In this document: piece after piece, positions 16,574-24,162 of the stretch | Numbering within the stretch: the stretch's first letter is position 1 | Layout of the letters: each line of letters begins with the position of its first letter | NCBI GenBank assembly: GCA_900541475.1 | Contig: UQJV01000003.1 | Location: forward strand, 23,448-87,447 | DNA length: 64,000 nt | DNA from: an uncultured Collinsella sp. | Lineage (GTDB): Bacteria > Actinomycetota > Coriobacteriia > Coriobacteriales > Coriobacteriaceae | Direction of reading: 5' to 3' | Position numbers and translations under genes: made by a program | The notes under the pieces: generated by a model | The model's database searches: none | Seen by the model: the letters and a program-made list of their open reading frames with translations, nothing else | What the model was told of the DNA's origin: nothing

Positions 16574-17482
16574 ATGGATCGCAAAAAAGCAATCGCGCTC
16601 TCATTTTCTGTTCCCGTCGCATGGGGCTTTTCGTACCCCCTCATGAAGATCGGCATGGACAGCATGAACGCCACGAGCATCGTTGCGCTGCGCTGCATCA
16701 TCGCCTTTGCGGCCTGTCTGCTGCTCTTCCACAAGCACGCGTTTCGCATCAACCGCGACCTTATGGTCCGCGCCGCCATCATCGGTGCCATCATGGCAAC
16801 CGAGCTCACGTGCATGTGCCTGGGCTCCAGCCTCACCTCCGCCTCCACCGCCGGCTTTTTGCAGAGCCTGACAGTCGTAATCGTGCCGTTTGCCAACGCA
16901 GCCCTGCTGCGTCGCGCCCCCGAGCGCAAAGTGCTCGTCGGCACCGCCATCGTCACCTGCGGTATGTTGCTGCTCTCGGGCGCCGATTTCACCAGCCTGA
17001 ACCCGGGCGCGCTCATCATGCTGCTCTCCGCTTTTGTCTATGCCGGCCATATCATTGTGGCGAAGCGCTTTGTCGAAGAAGTCGATCCGCTGTCCCTGGG
17101 CGTTTGGCAGCTGGGCTTTGGCGGCCTGTTCTCGGGCATTGCCGCATGCGTCTTTGGCGGTTTCACACTTCCCAGTACGCCCAGCGAGATCGTGGTTGTT
17201 GTCGCGCTCGCACTCATTTGCTCTGCCTACGGCTTTATCACCCAGACGCTCGTGCAGCCCCACGTGCCCGCCGAGACCACCGGCTTCGCCTTCTCGCTCG
17301 AGCCGGTCTGCTCCGCTGTCTTCTCGTTCTTCTTGGTCGGCGAGGTCCTGAGCCCCATCGCCTTCTTTGGCGCCGCTCTCATCCTCACCGGCGTCATAGT
17401 GGCAACCGTGCAGCTTCCGCGACTTCATGCGCACGCTCACGACCACGCCCACATGGCAGGAACGCCCGAGCGAGCCTCGTAA
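16574..17482 (+). CDS. EamA/DMT-family transporter
   Basis: 302 aa permease of the drug/metabolite transporter superfamily, with ten predicted helices in two EamA repeats (residues about 5-135 and 150-285). Typical motifs are PVAWGFSYPLMKIGMDSMNATSIVALRC near the start and SLEPVCSAVFSFFLVGEVLSP in the second repeat. The His-rich C-terminal tail (HAHAHDHAHMAG) is cytoplasmic and could bind metal; this is unusual for the family. AAAAGGAG precedes the ATG. Probable regulation by the divergent LysR protein. Cargo unknown (amino acids, nucleobases and drugs are all seen in the family). Confidence 0.88.
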   Translation: MDRKKAIALSFSVPVAWGFSYPLMKIGMDSMNATSIVALRCIIAFAACLLLFHKHAFRINRDLMVRAAIIGAIMATELTCMCLGSSLTSASTAGFLQSLTVVIVPFANAALLRRAPERKVLVGTAIVTCGMLLLSGADFTSLNPGALIMLLSAFVYAGHIIVAKRFVEEVDPLSLGVWQLGFGGLFSGIAACVFGGFTLPSTPSEIVVVVALALICSAYGFITQTLVQPHVPAETTGFAFSLEPVCSAVFSFFLVGEVLSPIAFFGAALILTGVIVATVQLPRLHAHAHDHAHMAGTPERAS

Positions 17483-17570
17483 GCGCCTCACCTTTTGTTG
17501 CCGCGGCATAAAGGCAACCGGTGCGCCTTTACAATAGATGCCAACAGAGCATCTGCCATAAAGGAGCCCC

Positions 17571-18296
17571 ATGGACACCGCAACCCGCGACCGCAACATA
17601 GCAACTTGGTTGGGCGATGCGCCGCAGCCGGTACGTGACACTACGAACCAGCTGCTCGAGCGCATCGCCCTTTTGCGTGCCGAGCAAACCATCTACCCGG
17701 CACAAGACGACATCCTCAATGCCCTCGCCTATACGCCGGCCGACCAGGTCAAGGTTGTCATCCTGGGTCAAGACCCCTATCACGGGCCCAACCAGGCCAT
17801 GGGGCTGTCGTTCTCGGTCCCTGCGACGCAAACCAAGTTGCCGCCGAGCCTGCGCAACATCTATAAGGAGCTCAAAGCCGATCTGGGTTGCCCCATTCCC
17901 GCCACGGGAGACCTAACCCCATGGGCACAACAGGGCGTCCTGCTCCTCAACACCACGCTCACCGTGCGCGAGCATGCCGCGAACTCGCACGCCAAGCTGG
18001 GCTGGAGCGCGCTCACCGACTACGTTATTGAACGCTGCTGCCAGCTGCCCCAGCCGGTAGTCTTTTTGGCATGGGGCCGCTTTGCCCAGCAGATGGTCGA
18101 AGGCAAGCTCGCCGCGACCGGCGCGGGCAAGGCGACCGGCAAGTTCTGCCTGGCCTCCACGCACCCCTCACCGCTTTCGGCTAACCGTGCCACGGCAGAA
18201 CTCCCCGCCTTTATGGGGTCGCGCCCCTTCTCGGCAGCCAATCGGCTACTCGAACAGCACGGCTCGACCCCCGTCAACTGGACTTGCCTCGGCTAA
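17571..18296 (+). CDS. ung: Uracil-DNA glycosylase
   Basis: 241 aa family-1 uracil-DNA glycosylase that removes uracil from DNA to start base-excision repair. All catalytic motifs are present: GQDPYHGPNQAMGLSF (water-activating Asp), PPSLRNIYKEL, GVLLLNTTLTVREH (uracil-binding Asn) and HPSPLSANR (His and the minor-groove Leu loop). Length is normal for the family. AAAGGAG lies before the ATG and a TACAAT -10-like element sits at 17530. It is monocistronic and ends at a bidirectional terminator (18311-18344). Confidence 0.96.
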   Translation: MDTATRDRNIATWLGDAPQPVRDTTNQLLERIALLRAEQTIYPAQDDILNALAYTPADQVKVVILGQDPYHGPNQAMGLSFSVPATQTKLPPSLRNIYKELKADLGCPIPATGDLTPWAQQGVLLLNTTLTVREHAANSHAKLGWSALTDYVIERCCQLPQPVVFLAWGRFAQQMVEGKLAATGAGKATGKFCLASTHPSPLSANRATAELPAFMGSRPFSAANRLLEQHGSTPVNWTCLG

Positions 18297-18310
18297 AAAT
18301 CGATACATCA

Positions 18311-18344
18311 AAAACGCGCCCAATCTTGCCATCGGGCGCGTTTT
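18311..18344. terminator. Bidirectional terminator between ung and the SDR gene
   Basis: Perfect 11 bp stem (18311-18321 with 18334-18344, AAAACGCGCCC arm), 12-base loop, A-run and T-run on either side. It lies between convergent genes and fits termination in both directions. Confidence 0.9.
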
Positions 18345-18345
18345 G

Positions 18346-19026
18346 TTACTCGGGCCAAATAAATTGTGTGCGGCCGGCCTCGCCGCCATCGATCAGCAGG
18401 CTCTGCCCGGTCATAAACCGGTTGGTCACGCCCACAAAGTAGATCCACTCGGCGATCTCTTGGGCGGTAGCCCAGCGTTTAAGCGGCGTGAGCTCCATAA
18501 TCTGGTTCCACAGGTGCTCGTCTTCCATCACACAACGGTTGAGCGGCGTGATAACGCCACCCGGGTCCACACTGTTGGCGATGGCCTGCGGTGACAGGCG
18601 ATTTGCAAGGTTTTTGGTGTAGGCGATAACGCCGCCTTTGCTGGCGGCATAGGCGGGAAACTCCGATCCCGTATGCCCGCTCGCCGACCCCACATTGACC
18701 ACGGATTTGATAGCCGGCGCCGGCTTGGCGGCAAGCCCCTCCCCCACAAAGGCGTAACGCTCGGTCACGTTGATGGTGCCACACAGGTTGGCGGCGATGT
18801 CATCGGCCGAATCCTGCGTACCGGCAACGTTCACGATTACCTGAGGCTCAAGGTCGCCTGGAAACGAGTTAGGCTCGCGGACATCAACAATCAGATGGCG
18901 GTAGCGCTCGTGTTCGATCGTCGCCGGCAGCAGATCAAAGCCCACGACCTCGTGGCCCTCATCCAAAAAGCGCTGCACGCACGCAGCTCCGATACCGCCC
19001 GAAGCGCCCGTGATCAAAACCCGCAT
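18346..19026 (-). CDS. Short-chain dehydrogenase/reductase
   Basis: 226 aa NAD(P)-dependent oxidoreductase with a Rossmann fold. ITGASGGIGAACV is the glycine-rich cofactor loop, VNVAGTQDS the structural NAG motif, and YAASKGG carries the catalytic Tyr and Lys; the catalytic Ser is in VVNVGSASG. FMTGQSLLIDGGEAG is the classical C-terminal segment. VDVREPN after strand 3 hints at NAD rather than NADP preference. The substrate is unknown. It lies 9 bases downstream of the queuosine-precursor transporter, so it is probably on that transcript and may come under the same riboswitch; no SDR role in queuosine metabolism is known to me. Confidence 0.87.
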   Translation of the reverse strand: MRVLITGASGGIGAACVQRFLDEGHEVVGFDLLPATIEHERYRHLIVDVREPNSFPGDLEPQVIVNVAGTQDSADDIAANLCGTINVTERYAFVGEGLAAKPAPAIKSVVNVGSASGHTGSEFPAYAASKGGVIAYTKNLANRLSPQAIANSVDPGGVITPLNRCVMEDEHLWNQIMELTPLKRWATAQEIAEWIYFVGVTNRFMTGQSLLIDGGEAGRTQFIWPE

Positions 19027-19035
19027 ACTTGCTCC

Positions 19036-19758
19036 TTAGGCGGTTGCGTGGCGCTCGAGGTACTCGGCACCCACGTTCTCGCGCTCCCAACCGCGCACGA
19101 CCTTGTAGCCCACGGGGCTCAGGAAGACCTCGCACAGCAGCTCGGCAACAGCGCCGGTCAGCGAGCACATAAGGACCTGCACCCAGGTCCAACCAAAGAA
19201 GGTGTGGCTCACCACGATGGCAAAGACCAAGTTGTCGATAAACTGGCCAACACCCGTGGACACATAGGAGCGGAAGGCAAAGCTCGCAAAGTTATTCTTT
19301 TTGAGCATACGGCCAAGCGACTGGTTGAGCGTGGAGTTAACCACGGCAGAAACGAGCATTGCCAGCGAAGAGCCCAGCACCACGTACCAGGTGCCGCCGA
19401 TGGTGGCGTTAAGGGCAGTGTTGACCTCGATCATGCCCGTGTCGTAGTAGGCGCCCCACATGCCGGGCGTGAGCGAGCATGCCCAAAAGCACAGGCTCAC
19501 GGCGAGGTTGACTGCCAGCGCGAGGATGGAGATTTTGATGGATGCCTTGGCGCCAAAGCGCTTGCAGATCATGTCCTGGCACAAAAACGAAACCCAGCTC
19601 ACCACAAAGCCGCAATCGAGTGCCAGATACGGCAGGCTGATAAGCTCTTTGTTGGCCAGCAGGTTCATCATGATGACGCTCACGAAAAACAGCGAAACCG
19701 TTGCCGCGGGAATGCTCCGCAACAGGACCTTGTAGTCCTCCATGACCTTCTTGATCAT
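19036..19758 (-). CDS. yhhQ: Queuosine precursor transporter (YhhQ/VUT family)
   Basis: 240 aa inner-membrane protein of the VUT_1 family (YhhQ/QPTR), which imports preQ0/preQ1 or queuine for the tRNA wobble modification queuosine. Six helices are predicted. Hallmarks are VSWVSFLCQDMICKRFGAKAS near the second helix, and STGVGQFIDNLVFAIVVSHTFFGWTWVQVL. A vitamin or precursor scavenging role fits a gut anaerobe lacking local queuosine biosynthesis genes; none occur in this window. A candidate preQ1-I aptamer lies directly upstream (19765-19813) with its tail against the ribosome-binding site, independent support for the substrate class. Confidence 0.9.
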   Translation of the reverse strand: MIKKVMEDYKVLLRSIPAATVSLFFVSVIMMNLLANKELISLPYLALDCGFVVSWVSFLCQDMICKRFGAKASIKISILALAVNLAVSLCFWACSLTPGMWGAYYDTGMIEVNTALNATIGGTWYVVLGSSLAMLVSAVVNSTLNQSLGRMLKKNNFASFAFRSYVSTGVGQFIDNLVFAIVVSHTFFGWTWVQVLMCSLTGAVAELLCEVFLSPVGYKVVRGWERENVGAEYLERHATA

Positions 19759-19764
19759 TATGTA

Positions 19765-19813
19765 CTCCTTTGGTTTTAGGTTTTACGAGCAGGATATCGG
19801 ACCCGAACTGCTC
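19765..19813 (-). promoter_or_regulatory. Candidate preQ1-I riboswitch upstream of the queuosine precursor transporter
   Basis: On the minus strand a 6 bp stem GAGCAG/CTGCTC (19813-19808 and 19792-19787) encloses a 15-base loop beginning TTCGGGT. An A-rich tail GTAAAACCTAAAACC runs into the AAAGGAG ribosome-binding site. This is the layout of preQ1-I aptamers: P1, a loop starting UUC, then a tail whose ACCU can pair with loop GGGU to form the pseudoknot helix P2. Ligand binding would hide the ribosome-binding site and repress translation. The match was made by eye, not by a covariance model. Confidence 0.65.
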
Positions 19814-19914
19814 GGACGCCCCGGTCTTGAGACGACGGTGGGTATGATAGCCGCTCACACGGCATCAGGCAAGCAAGCGGCGCGGCAGCCCCACAGGGCC
19901 ACCGCGCCGATGCG

Positions 19915-21528
19915 TTAAAAGGCTACGTTGCCAAACTCCGACAGGATAAGATCGGGGTTGTGGTCGGTTGCCCAATCCACGTTCCACGGGCTCGTGAACA
20001 GCAGCAGCTTACCACCGCGCATATCCTCGACGCGCAACGTGTCGCGCGTGAGCGAAAGGGCCGGGATATCGATGGTGTCGGGGTCGTTCTGGATCCAGCG
20101 GATGTCCGTATAGGGCAGCGGCTGGCGACGAACCTCAACACGGTACTCGGCCTTGAGGCGGCGCTCGAGCACCTCAAACTGCAGCACGCCGACCACACCC
20201 ACGATGACGCTCTCCATGCCGGCGCCCAGCTCGCGGAAGATCTGGATGGCGCCCTCCTGGGCAAGCTCCTCCATACCCTTGACGAACTGCTTGCGCTTGA
20301 GCGTGTCGACCTGCGTAATGCGAGCGAACATCTCGGGGGCAAACGTCGGGATTTGCGGATACTGCACGTGGCGCTTGCCGGAGCACACGGTGTCACCGAT
20401 GCTAAAGATACCCGGGTCGAACAGGCCTACGATATCGCCCGCGTACGCCTCGTCAACAATCGCGCGGTCATCGGCCATCATCGACGTACCGGTGGCAAGC
20501 TTGAGCTTGCGGTTGCCCTGCACGTGGAAGGCATCCATGCCGCGCTCGAACTTGCCCGAGCAAATGCGCACAAAGGCGATGCGGTCGCGGTGATTCTTGT
20601 CCATGTTGGCCTGGATCTTAAACACAAAGCCGCTAAAGTCGTCGCGGCAGGGATCGACCGGTTCGCTGGTGAGCGTATCGGTATAGGCGCGCGGCGTCGG
20701 GGCCAGACGCAGGAACTCCTTGAGGAAGGGCTCCACGCCAAAGTTGGTGAGCGCCGAGCCAAAGAACGCCGGGCTCAGCTTGCCGCAGGCCACGGCATCC
20801 AAGTCGAGCTCGTCGCCGGCACCATCGAGCAGCTCGATGTCGTCCATCAGGTTCTTATGGTTCTCCTCGCCGATGAGCTCATCCATGGAAGGATCGCCCA
20901 GCTCGGCCTCGACCTCGGCGACCTTCTTGGTGGCGTTGGCGTGGCCGTCGCCCTCAAAGGCAATGACGCGACGAGTCTGACGATCGAACACGCCGCGGAA
21001 GTTGCGGCCGCTGCCGATCGGCCAGTTCATGGGATACGTATTGATGCCCAGGACATTCTCGATCTCTTCCATGAGCTCAAACGGGTCGCGAGCCTCGTGG
21101 TCGAGCTTATTCACAAAGGTAAAGATGGGAATGTGGCGCAGCGTGCAGACCTTAAAGAGCTTTTTGGTCTGGGCCTCGACGCCCTTAGCGCCGTCGATGA
21201 CCATGACCGCGGCGTCGGCGGCCATAAGGGTACGGTAGGTATCCTCCGAGAAGTCCTGGTGACCGGGTGTATCGAGGATGTTGACGCAGGCGCCGTTGTA
21301 GGTGAACTGCAGCACCGAGGAGGTAACGGAAATACCGCGCTCCTTCTCGATGTCCATCCAGTCCGAGACGGCATGCTTGGCCGAGCTCTTGCCCTTGACC
21401 GAGCCGGCAGTTTGGATACTGCCGGTATAGAGCAGCAGCTTCTCGGTAAGCGTGGTCTTACCAGCATCCGGGTGGCTGATGATCGCGAATGTGCGGCGCG
21501 ACGAGATTTCATCCGACAGGCTTGCCAT
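19915..21528 (-). CDS. prfC: Peptide chain release factor 3
   Basis: 537 aa translational GTPase that recycles RF1/RF2 after peptide release. Motifs: ISHPDAGKTTLTEKLL (G1; the SHPDAGKTT form is diagnostic of RF3), DWMDIEKERGISVTSSV (G2), NILDTPGHQDFSEDTYRTL (G3) and FVNKLD (G4). Domains II and III follow, with the RF3-typical GVVGVLQFEVLERRLKAEYRVEV. The start at 21528 (ASLSDEISSRRTFAI) is chosen for the AAGGAC just upstream; two further in-frame start codons extend to 21555. Length is standard. Its upstream side faces the palindrome array at 21672-21970. Confidence 0.95.
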   Translation of the reverse strand: MASLSDEISSRRTFAIISHPDAGKTTLTEKLLLYTGSIQTAGSVKGKSSAKHAVSDWMDIEKERGISVTSSVLQFTYNGACVNILDTPGHQDFSEDTYRTLMAADAAVMVIDGAKGVEAQTKKLFKVCTLRHIPIFTFVNKLDHEARDPFELMEEIENVLGINTYPMNWPIGSGRNFRGVFDRQTRRVIAFEGDGHANATKKVAEVEAELGDPSMDELIGEENHKNLMDDIELLDGAGDELDLDAVACGKLSPAFFGSALTNFGVEPFLKEFLRLAPTPRAYTDTLTSEPVDPCRDDFSGFVFKIQANMDKNHRDRIAFVRICSGKFERGMDAFHVQGNRKLKLATGTSMMADDRAIVDEAYAGDIVGLFDPGIFSIGDTVCSGKRHVQYPQIPTFAPEMFARITQVDTLKRKQFVKGMEELAQEGAIQIFRELGAGMESVIVGVVGVLQFEVLERRLKAEYRVEVRRQPLPYTDIRWIQNDPDTIDIPALSLTRDTLRVEDMRGGKLLLFTSPWNVDWATDHNPDLILSEFGNVAF

Positions 21529-21671
21529 GCGGGTCCTTTCTTGCATTGAGTGCATTACGTCGATGTAACCGCACTATTGTAGCCGCGAAATCCCGCCATA
21601 GGGCACCTATCAGGACAAATTCATCAGTTGGGGCCTAGGGTAGCAGTCGATGGCGGCACTCCGCAGCAGTT

Positions 21672-21970
21672 TGTCTCGATCTGTAACATCTAGCAGCCAA
21701 AAACTTCTCCAGTTGTTACAGATTGAGACAACCAAATGGGGTCCGCCAGCAAAATCTCAATCTGTAACAGGTAGCCGTCCAAACCGGTTCCAGATGTTAC
21801 AGATTGAGATATAAGGATAGACGGGTGGCCAATGTCTCGTTCTGTAACATCTAGCCGCGCAAATCGACTCTTACTGTTACAGATTGAGACAAATAGGCAG
21901 GCGGGCAAATAACATCTCAATCTGTAACAGAAGGCGACCCAAAACGGACCCAGGTGTTACAAATTGAGAT
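21672..21970. repeat. Four-unit array of 57-59 bp palindromic repeats (about 80 bp period)
   Basis: Four units, each with 16-17 bp arms (TCTCAATCTGTAACA and its complement TGTTACAGATTGAGA) separated by exactly 25 bases: 21672-21730, 21754-21810, 21833-21891 and 21914-21970. Gaps between units are 22-23 bases. The eight arms differ at only a few positions; units 2 and 4 start ATCTCAATC, units 1 and 3 TGTCTCGNTC. The 25-base loops share a diverged pattern roughly TAGCCG-CCAAA. No protein is supported across it. Arms alternate in orientation, so it is not a CRISPR. It occupies most of the prfC-GntR intergenic region. Confidence 0.92.
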
Positions 21971-22034
21971 TGTTTTGGAGCAAGCGCGGCGCCGGTGGGC
22001 TATTCCGTATTTGTCTCTTGCATAACTGTATATA

Positions 22035-22068
22035 GTGTATATATACTGTGCTTACCGGTTATATACAC
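22035..22068. promoter_or_regulatory. GntR/YtrA-type operator and promoter region
   Basis: Perfect 9 bp inverted repeat GTGTATATA (22035-22043) and TATATACAC (22060-22068) with a 16-base spacer, in a strongly A/T-rich patch (22026-22070) just before the GntR-ABC operon. YtrA-subfamily GntR repressors bind such sites and control their own operons, so autoregulation is likely. Confidence 0.65.
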
Positions 22069-22095
22069 GTGTAGCCCATCAGCTAAGGAGCCGCT

Positions 22096-22476
22096 GTGGA
22101 CATCATCCTATCCAATTCGAGCGACAAGCCCATCTACGAGCAGATATCTTCGCAGGTTAAAGCACAGATACTCTCGGGCGCACTCGCTGCGGGAGCCAAA
22201 CTCCCCAGCATCCGTGCACTCGCGAGCGATCTTGGCGTGAGCGTCATCACCACCAAGCGCGCCTACGCCGACCTGGAGCAGCTCGGCTTTATCTGCACCG
22301 TGCAGGGCAAGGGCTGTTTTGTCGCCGAAGGCAACCAAGAGCTCTTGCGTGAAAACCAGCTCTGCCATATCGAAGAGCTGCTCGCGAAAGCGGCAAGCCA
22401 AGCCGAGGCCCTGGGCGTCACGCGCGACAAGCTGCACGAGATGCTCGACCTGGTAGCCCCCGAAACCATGCAGTAG
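22096..22476 (+). CDS. GntR-family regulator (YtrA/YhcF subfamily)
   Basis: 126 aa regulator. Residues 8-75 form the GntR winged helix (IYEQISSQVKAQILSGALAAGAKLPSIRALASDLGVSVITTKRAYADLEQLGFI). The C-terminal tail is only about 50 helical residues, the size of the YtrA subfamily that lacks a large ligand domain and usually represses a linked ABC transporter. The start is GTG at 22096 with AAGGAG 6 bases upstream. The ABC ATPase gene follows after 23 bases. An operator-like inverted repeat at 22035-22068 lies over its probable promoter. Typical inducers in the subfamily are cell-wall-active peptides; here unknown. Confidence 0.88.
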   Translation: MDIILSNSSDKPIYEQISSQVKAQILSGALAAGAKLPSIRALASDLGVSVITTKRAYADLEQLGFICTVQGKGCFVAEGNQELLRENQLCHIEELLAKAASQAEALGVTRDKLHEMLDLVAPETMQ

Positions 22477-22499
22477 CCATCTGCAAGAAAGGCTATACC

Positions 22500-23381
22500 A
22501 TGCAAAACCTTTTAGAACTCAAAGGCATCTCACGCCATGTGAGTGACCGTTTTTCGCTGCGCGACGTCACGCTTGCCGTGGAGCCTGGCCAGATCGTCGG
22601 CTTTGTGGGTGCCAACGGTGCCGGCAAAACAACGACGATTCGAGCCGCGCTTGGGCTTATCAAACTCGATGCCGGCGAGGTACACCTGTTTGAGCAGCAC
22701 TGTGGCGCCGACGCACCCGGTGAGGCGCAGCGCTGCCTGCGTTCCCACATCGGTCTTGTCCTGGACACGTGCCCCTTCCCCTCCACGCTCAAGGTGGGCC
22801 AGATCGAGTCGCTCGTAGGCCCAGCGTACCCCACGTGGGACCGCGAAATGTTCGCCCGATTCATCAACCGATTTGGCCTCGATCCCAAGACAAAGGTCAA
22901 GGACCTCTCCCGCGGCATGGGCATGAAACTGCAGCTTGCCTGCGCACTCAGCCACAAGGCCAAGCTGCTCGTTTTGGACGAAGCCACCGCGGGCCTCGAT
23001 CCCATGGCACGCGAGGAGCTGCTTGATGAGCTGCTCGCCTTTGTTTCCGACGGCCTGCACAGCGTGCTGCTCTCGAGCCACATTACGTCCGACCTCGATC
23101 GCGCTGCCGACCGCGTCATCTGCATCGATAACGGCTCGATTGTGTTTGCCCTGCCGCGCGAGGACATTACCGACCGAGCCGGCATCGCCCACTGCACCCA
23201 AGCACAGGCCGCCGAGCTTATGGCTTGCGTCGAAGGTGCCCGCGCCGCCCGCCATGCCTACAGCGTGGACGTACTCGTACCCAACCGTCGCGAAACACTC
23301 GAGGCCTTCCCCGAGATTCCCTGCGATCGGGCAACCATTGATGACTATCTGCGCCTCATGCTGAAAGGGGCTTCGAAATGA
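22500..23381 (+). CDS. ABC transporter ATP-binding protein (GntR-linked exporter)
   Basis: 293 aa nucleotide-binding subunit. Walker A is VGANGAGKTTTIRAAL (residues about 37-52), the Q-loop region is IGLVLDTCPFPSTLK, the signature is a variant DLSRGMGMKLQLACAL, Walker B is LLVLDEATAGLD, and the switch His is in SSHITSDLD. The MKL-containing signature and arrangement match YtrB/BcrA-like exporters. It overlaps the permease gene by 4 bases (ATGA), so the two are translationally coupled. Together with the GntR protein it forms a three-gene operon probably dealing with antimicrobial peptides or cell-envelope stress. Confidence 0.9.
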   Translation: MQNLLELKGISRHVSDRFSLRDVTLAVEPGQIVGFVGANGAGKTTTIRAALGLIKLDAGEVHLFEQHCGADAPGEAQRCLRSHIGLVLDTCPFPSTLKVGQIESLVGPAYPTWDREMFARFINRFGLDPKTKVKDLSRGMGMKLQLACALSHKAKLLVLDEATAGLDPMAREELLDELLAFVSDGLHSVLLSSHITSDLDRAADRVICIDNGSIVFALPREDITDRAGIAHCTQAQAAELMACVEGARAARHAYSVDVLVPNRRETLEAFPEIPCDRATIDDYLRLMLKGASK

Positions 23382-24076
23382 AACGCGCCTTTATGTCCGA
23401 ACTCGCCATCGTTCGCACGCTCATCCCGAGCATCGCGGGCGTCGGCCTGTTTATCTTCGTCGTGCTGACTCTTGCCAACGCGTCGGATGGCGATTCCGGC
23501 ATGAGCGCTGGCGCCTGCGCGGTCAGTGCCATGTCGCCCATCATGGTCATGAGCTCGCTGGCCGGCTTCGACAATCAAAATGGCTGGGAGCGCTATCGGG
23601 CAACGCTGCCCTTCTCGCGCAAAGACATTATTTGTGCACGCTACCTGAGCGTTATTGTCTTCTCCGCCGTCATGGCATGTGCAGCTACGCTTTTGCGTAT
23701 CGTCGCCATCCCGCTCTTCAACAGCGCGGGCATTCCTTCGACGGGACAGACGGTCTTTGAAATCGCAATCGCCTCGGCAGCCTCGATGCTCATTTCCCTC
23801 ATGATGGTGTTTTTGGCGCAGCCGCTGTTCTTTCGATTTGGACACATGGAGGCGCTGCGCCTATCCGTCGGCCTGTTTGCCATGCTCGGGTGCCTTACCA
23901 TGGCAACGTTGAGTTCCTCCAACCCCATCAGCAACTGGCTCATGTCGATTGCCGGAGCGAATCCCGATCCCGCCGTCCTTGGCTGTCTGTGCGCAGGAAT
24001 TGCCGTACTGGCCCTCGCGCTATGCGTAATCAGCTGCACCGTCAGCACCAAGGTTTATCGAGTACGCGATCTGTAG
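23378..24076 (+). CDS. ABC-2 type permease subunit
   Basis: 232 aa integral membrane protein with six predicted helices, beginning SELAIVRTLIPSIAGVGLFIFVVLTLA. The stretch ENQ-like NQNGWERYRATLPFSRKDIICARY is typical of ABC-2 permeases of the BcrB/YtrC type, where the loop contacts the ATPase. The start codon overlaps the ATPase stop (ATGA). Export substrate unknown. The 86 bases to the convergent ClC gene contain an 8-base C-run (24111-24118) and no obvious terminator hairpin. Confidence 0.85.
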   Translation: MKRAFMSELAIVRTLIPSIAGVGLFIFVVLTLANASDGDSGMSAGACAVSAMSPIMVMSSLAGFDNQNGWERYRATLPFSRKDIICARYLSVIVFSAVMACAATLLRIVAIPLFNSAGIPSTGQTVFEIAIASAASMLISLMMVFLAQPLFFRFGHMEALRLSVGLFAMLGCLTMATLSSSNPISNWLMSIAGANPDPAVLGCLCAGIAVLALALCVISCTVSTKVYRVRDL

Positions 24077-24162
24077 CCACGCGAGTCTCAATCCACGAAG
24101 GACGCGATCGCCCCCCCCGCAAATCCGTGACAAATGGCATGTCCTCGGCGTGCGCCACCGCG

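Noticed and set aside
19960..21549. 529-codon plus-strand frame antisense to prfC
   Set aside because: Shadow of the RF3 coding sequence, no family resemblance and no ribosome-binding site.
21690..21920. 76-codon minus-strand frame across the palindrome array
   Set aside because: Its peptide simply echoes the DNA repeats and no ribosome-binding site is present.
21672..21970. CRISPR array
   Set aside because: Repeats are 15-17 bases, alternate in orientation, and the intervening 25-base segments resemble one another; no cas genes are nearby.
21672..21970. Integron attC cassette array
   Set aside because: Arms contain GTTACAG rather than the GTTRRRY core, no cassette genes lie between units and no integrase is visible.
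24111..24118. C8 homopolymer as a phase-variation tract
   Set aside because: It lies between convergent gene ends, outside any promoter or coding sequence.
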